A stretch of 64,000 nt of DNA, from NCBI RefSeq assembly GCF_038900095.1, contig NZ_JBBMQQ010000008.1:144591-208590 (forward strand). Direction: 5' to 3'. The notes under the pieces were generated by a model. It saw only the letters and a list, made by a program, of their open reading frames with translations. It had not been told where the DNA came from and did not search any database. Positions 61,717-64,000 of the stretch are shown piece by piece. Source of the stretch: Hoeflea sp038900095 (GTDB lineage: Bacteria > Pseudomonadota > Alphaproteobacteria > Rhizobiales > Rhizobiaceae). Numbering within the stretch: the stretch's first letter is position 1; each line of letters opens with the position of its first letter. The position numbers were made by a program, and so were the translations under genes.

Positions 61717-61732
61717 TGCAAGGAGCGTGCCA
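61717..61732 (-). promoter_or_regulatory. Sigma-54 promoter of the nrtA operon
   Basis: TGGCACGCTCCTTGCA on the minus strand matches the -24/-12 consensus TGGCAC-N5-TTGCA at every fixed base. The expected transcript start is near 61706, giving a leader of about 145 nt that begins just before the antiterminator hairpins. Confidence 0.88.
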
Positions 61733-61882
61733 GTTTAGCGAGAACCCTATTTCTCATTCAAATACAACAGGATAAAAATTGATGGACGCTGGGAGAGCTT
61801 TTCCGGAGTGCGCACGCATTGTGCAAAGCAGCAAAAAGCAAAGACTAAAAAACAGACAGATTGCACTGCTGCACCGGACAGG
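61733..61882. other. Upstream control region of nrtA
   Basis: About 150 bp between the sigma-54 promoter and nasS. Holds GTGC/GCAC-type half sites around 61810-61826 and 61862-61876, including ATTGTGCAA (61818-61826). These are at a distance expected of NtrC enhancer sites, but none has the consensus spacing. No gene seen. Confidence 0.45.
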
Positions 61883-63094
61883 TCAGACCGTCTGGTTGGC
61901 AATATAGGCATCCAGCCTGTCGGGATCGAAGACCGTTCCGTCGAAGAAACCGTCCGGGCCGAGATAGAGAAATTGCGAGGAGGCGCCGACCGCGACCGTC
62001 TCGGTCAGCGCGCCTTCCACCTTGGAGTTGGCCGAAGGCACCGGCACGCCGATCCCGGTCATCACAGCGCGGTAGATATCCGGGCGGTAGCTTTGACGCG
62101 CGGTCTCCGCGTGCGCGGCGGAATGGCCAACATAGCCGCAACGCACCATCTGCGAATAGAACCACAAGGCGTGGCTCTGCCAGGGAAAGGTCGCGGCGCG
62201 GGCATGCGGCTGGAAGAAATCACGCCCGCCGCCAGGCACAGACGCTCCGAGGATGGAACCGTCCAACGCCGGCAGAATGAATTCGGCGGGCTGATCCAGA
62301 TAGGCGGGTGAGCCCAGAAGGGTCGCCAGTTCGGAATGATTGGATGGCTGGCCGCACCATTCAGCCGAGCGGTAGAGCGCGCACAGCAGGGCGTGAAGCG
62401 TCTGGGCATTTTCACCGGCCCAGTCTTCCCGCACAGCCAGAACCTTTTCCGGACTTGAGGCCCAGATCGAGGATTTGGTGGTGATGATCCGTCCTGCGCC
62501 TCTGGCCACCCCGATCGAGTTCCAGGGTTCGCCGACGCAATAGCCGTCGATCTGACCGGAAGCCAGGGCATCGGCCATCAGGGACGGCGGCAGGATGACG
62601 ATCTCGATATCGCTGTCCGGGGTGATGCCGGAGGCACTGAGCCAGTAGCGCAGTTCGAAATTATGTCCGGAGAACGGATGCACCACGCCAAAGTGCAGCG
62701 GTTTGTTGCCTCTTGTTTTGCCGGTGGCGGCAACTTCGGCAAGCGCCCGTCCGGCCGCTGCCGCGTCCAGGCCGCTAAACCCGCAGTCCTGCATCCGGGC
62801 CAGAAGCGCAGTGCTCACCGTGATGGCGTTGCCGCCAAGGCCGAGCGCCATCGGCGCGATCAGACGCGTGTCAAACGGGGTCAGCCCTAAATTGGCGGCA
62901 ATCGGCATCGGCGCCAGCGCATGGGAAATCTCGAACTGGCCGACGGCCAGCTTGTCGCGGACATTGGCCCAGGAGGTCTCGCGCACCAGATTGAGCGCGA
63001 TGCCCTCGGCTTCGGCAAAGCCGCGTTCTTTCGCGGCAATCAGGATGGCGCTGTCGGTCAGGGGCAGAAATCCGGCGCTGAGTTCTGTGATCAT
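61883..63094 (-). CDS. nasS: Nitrate sensor NasS
   Basis: 403-residue NrtA/CmpA-like protein without signal peptide (starts MITELSAGFLPLTDSAILIA), so cytoplasmic. Contains SGQIDGYCVGEPWNSIGVAR, also found in NrtA (DGYCVGEPWN). In Rhizobiales and Paracoccus, NasS binds NasT and releases it in the presence of nitrate. It follows nasT directly (stop and start abut). Confidence 0.93.
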   Translation of the reverse strand: MITELSAGFLPLTDSAILIAAKERGFAEAEGIALNLVRETSWANVRDKLAVGQFEISHALAPMPIAANLGLTPFDTRLIAPMALGLGGNAITVSTALLARMQDCGFSGLDAAAAGRALAEVAATGKTRGNKPLHFGVVHPFSGHNFELRYWLSASGITPDSDIEIVILPPSLMADALASGQIDGYCVGEPWNSIGVARGAGRIITTKSSIWASSPEKVLAVREDWAGENAQTLHALLCALYRSAEWCGQPSNHSELATLLGSPAYLDQPAEFILPALDGSILGASVPGGGRDFFQPHARAATFPWQSHALWFYSQMVRCGYVGHSAAHAETARQSYRPDIYRAVMTGIGVPVPSANSKVEGALTETVAVGASSQFLYLGPDGFFDGTVFDPDRLDAYIANQTV

Positions 63095-63694
63095 CTACTT
63101 GCCCTCATCCCCAAGCAACCGCGCCGACATCACCAGGCTTTCGGCCACATCGACGATCTTGCGGTTTGTGTTCATCGCCGCCTTGCGCAACAGCTTGTAG
63201 GCAGCGTCTTCATCGACCCCGCGCGATTTCATGATCAGGCCTTTGGCCTGGTCGATCACCTTGCGTTGTTCAAGCGCGCCGCGGGCTTCTTCCAGTTCGC
63301 GCTCGAGCCGGGAGAACGCGTTGAAGCGGCTGATGGCCATATCCAGAATGCTTTTGACGCGCTCCTGGCGCAGCCCATCCACGACATAGGCAGAGACCCC
63401 GGCATTAATCGCCGATTGCATGGCTTCGGTGTCGGAACGATCGACAAACATCGCGATCGGCCGTTTCACCGCGCGCGACAATTGAAACATGTTTTCAAGC
63501 ATGTCGCGGTTGGGGTTTTCGAGATCGATAACGATTACATCCGGCTCATGCAGGGCAATTTTCGAGGCGATGCCGTGCATTTCATTGATCACCATCACCT
63601 GGCTGTGCCCGGCAGCCGCCAGCCCCGCCTCGATTATCGAAGCGCGTGTGGTGTTTTCATCAATGATCAGCACAGACGGAAGACGTTCGGTCAT
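63095..63694 (-). CDS. nasT: Nitrate-responsive antiterminator NasT (REC-ANTAR)
   Basis: 199 residues from ATG 63694. N-terminal receiver-like domain with Asp57 (DVIVIDLENP) and C-terminal ANTAR domain (LEQRKVIDQAKGLIMKSRGV then DEDAAYKLLRKAAMNTNRKI) after a coiled coil. Binds leader RNA hairpins and prevents termination when freed from NasS. The leader of nrtA has the matching target. nasT-nasS are upstream of, and in line with, the structural genes. Confidence 0.94.
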   Translation of the reverse strand: MTERLPSVLIIDENTTRASIIEAGLAAAGHSQVMVINEMHGIASKIALHEPDVIVIDLENPNRDMLENMFQLSRAVKRPIAMFVDRSDTEAMQSAINAGVSAYVVDGLRQERVKSILDMAISRFNAFSRLERELEEARGALEQRKVIDQAKGLIMKSRGVDEDAAYKLLRKAAMNTNRKIVDVAESLVMSARLLGDEGK

Positions 63695-63719
63695 GACAAC
63701 ATTGTGCGCAAATAGCGAA

Positions 63720-63736
63720 ATTGTGCAATGCACAAT
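63720..63736. promoter_or_regulatory. Palindrome before nasT
   Basis: ATTGTGCA-A-TGCACAAT is a perfect 17-bp inverted repeat 26 bp upstream of the nasT start. A related TTGTGCGCAA lies between it and the gene (63704-63713). The same ATTGTGCAA word occurs upstream of the nrtA promoter at 61818-61826. Likely operator of a regulator shared by the two units. Confidence 0.55.
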
Positions 63737-64000
63737 ATGCTGCGTTACTGAAATGAAATTGCCAACTCGCTTGAGGGAGATCGGTTCGATCGTGCCGATT
63801 GTCTGCTACAACTAGCCTAAACCCCGCAAGCGGACATTCCGCTTCCGGCCCCAAACAAGCCGGACGGGAATGCGCCCCCGACTCCGGCCTTTCAGCCTTA
63901 CATCTTAATTGCCCATTAGCCGACAGAGGTGGTTCGGATTGTCTGAACAGTTTCGGGCGTCTGCTTAAGTGGATTTCCGCCCTGATTATGCTGCCGCCAG
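63737..64000. other. Non-coding region at the window end
   Basis: No coding sequence seen. Contains an imperfect hairpin made of CATTCC (63835-63840) with GGAATG (63867-63872) and CCGGC (63845-63849) with GCCGG (63859-63863), without a T run. It probably holds the promoter of nasT and regulatory DNA of the next gene outside the window. Confidence 0.45.

Noticed and set aside
61811..61827. NtrC binding site upstream of nrtA
   Set aside because: GCAC and GTGC are present but separated by 5 bp rather than the 7 bp of the consensus. Kept only as a possible half-site region.
63905..63919. CtrA site near the window end
   Set aside because: TTAA-N7-TTAG has one mismatch to TTAA-N7-TTAA and no neighbouring cell-cycle gene is visible.

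Overview
The window is about 64 kb of GC-rich chromosome from an alphaproteobacterium, most likely a Rhizobiales (Hyphomicrobiales) member near Rhizobiaceae or Phyllobacteriaceae. The evidence is the gene content: the order ileS, ribF, HAD hydrolase, groESL; the short HisG with HisZ; a BA14K-family protein; a DUF1127 protein; plant-type GshA; and the NasT/NasS nitrate control pair. The genus cannot be fixed from sequence alone. Most of the window is ordinary core and metabolic chromosome with tightly packed genes, many of them overlapping by ATGA or GTGA.

Layout. 1-7.3 kb: 5' part of ileS, two tandem SDR genes, ribF, a HAD hydrolase (all minus strand), then groES-groEL behind a CIRCE operator. 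7.6-9.4 kb: an unknown protein, a DoxX gene behind repeated TGAACA half-sites, a small membrane protein and an orphan terminator. 9.4-13.4 kb: hisG-hisZ-hisS with a strong hairpin just before hisS, and a BA14K protein. 13.6-17.4 kb: an EamA transporter, a DUF1801 protein, tag and two L,D-transpeptidases. 17.5-27.1 kb: an alpha-hydroxy-acid oxidation region, with glcD-glcE-(DUF4870)-glcF for glycolate on the minus strand, a LysR gene, then a FadR-type regulator with lutABC for L-lactate on the plus strand. 27.1-38 kb: MOSC protein, LysE exporter, unknown protein, rsmE, gshA, a DUF937 protein, a DUF1127/LysR divergent pair, an EEP-family protein, MAPEG, a membrane protein and guaB. 38-45 kb: an AT-rich patch with a 30-codon ORF, a hydrolase-like protein that appears to lack its catalytic serine, a 19-bp inverted repeat, a redox operon (ABM monooxygenase-SDR-quinone reductase) opposite its LysR gene, and a drug-efflux MFS protein. 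44.7-47 kb: rlmE and a Ppx/GppA protein.

At 47.2 kb lies tRNA-Gln(CTG). It is followed by a compact module on the minus strand: DUF3489, DUF2924 and a large serine recombinase, with about 330 bp of unexplained DNA upstream. This is the most plausible mobile or poorly described system in the window.

From 50.35 to 63.7 kb is a complete nitrate-assimilation region on one strand: nasT-nasS, then nrtA-nrtB-nrtCD (transport), nirB-nirD (nitrite to ammonium), nasA (nitrate to nitrite) and cysG (siroheme). Ahead of nrtA the sequence shows a near-perfect sigma-54 promoter, two hexaloop hairpins with A1 and G4 in each loop, and a 16-bp terminator whose 5' arm overlaps the second hairpin. This fits NasT (an ANTAR protein) acting as an antiterminator under the nitrate sensor NasS, with nitrogen control through RpoN.
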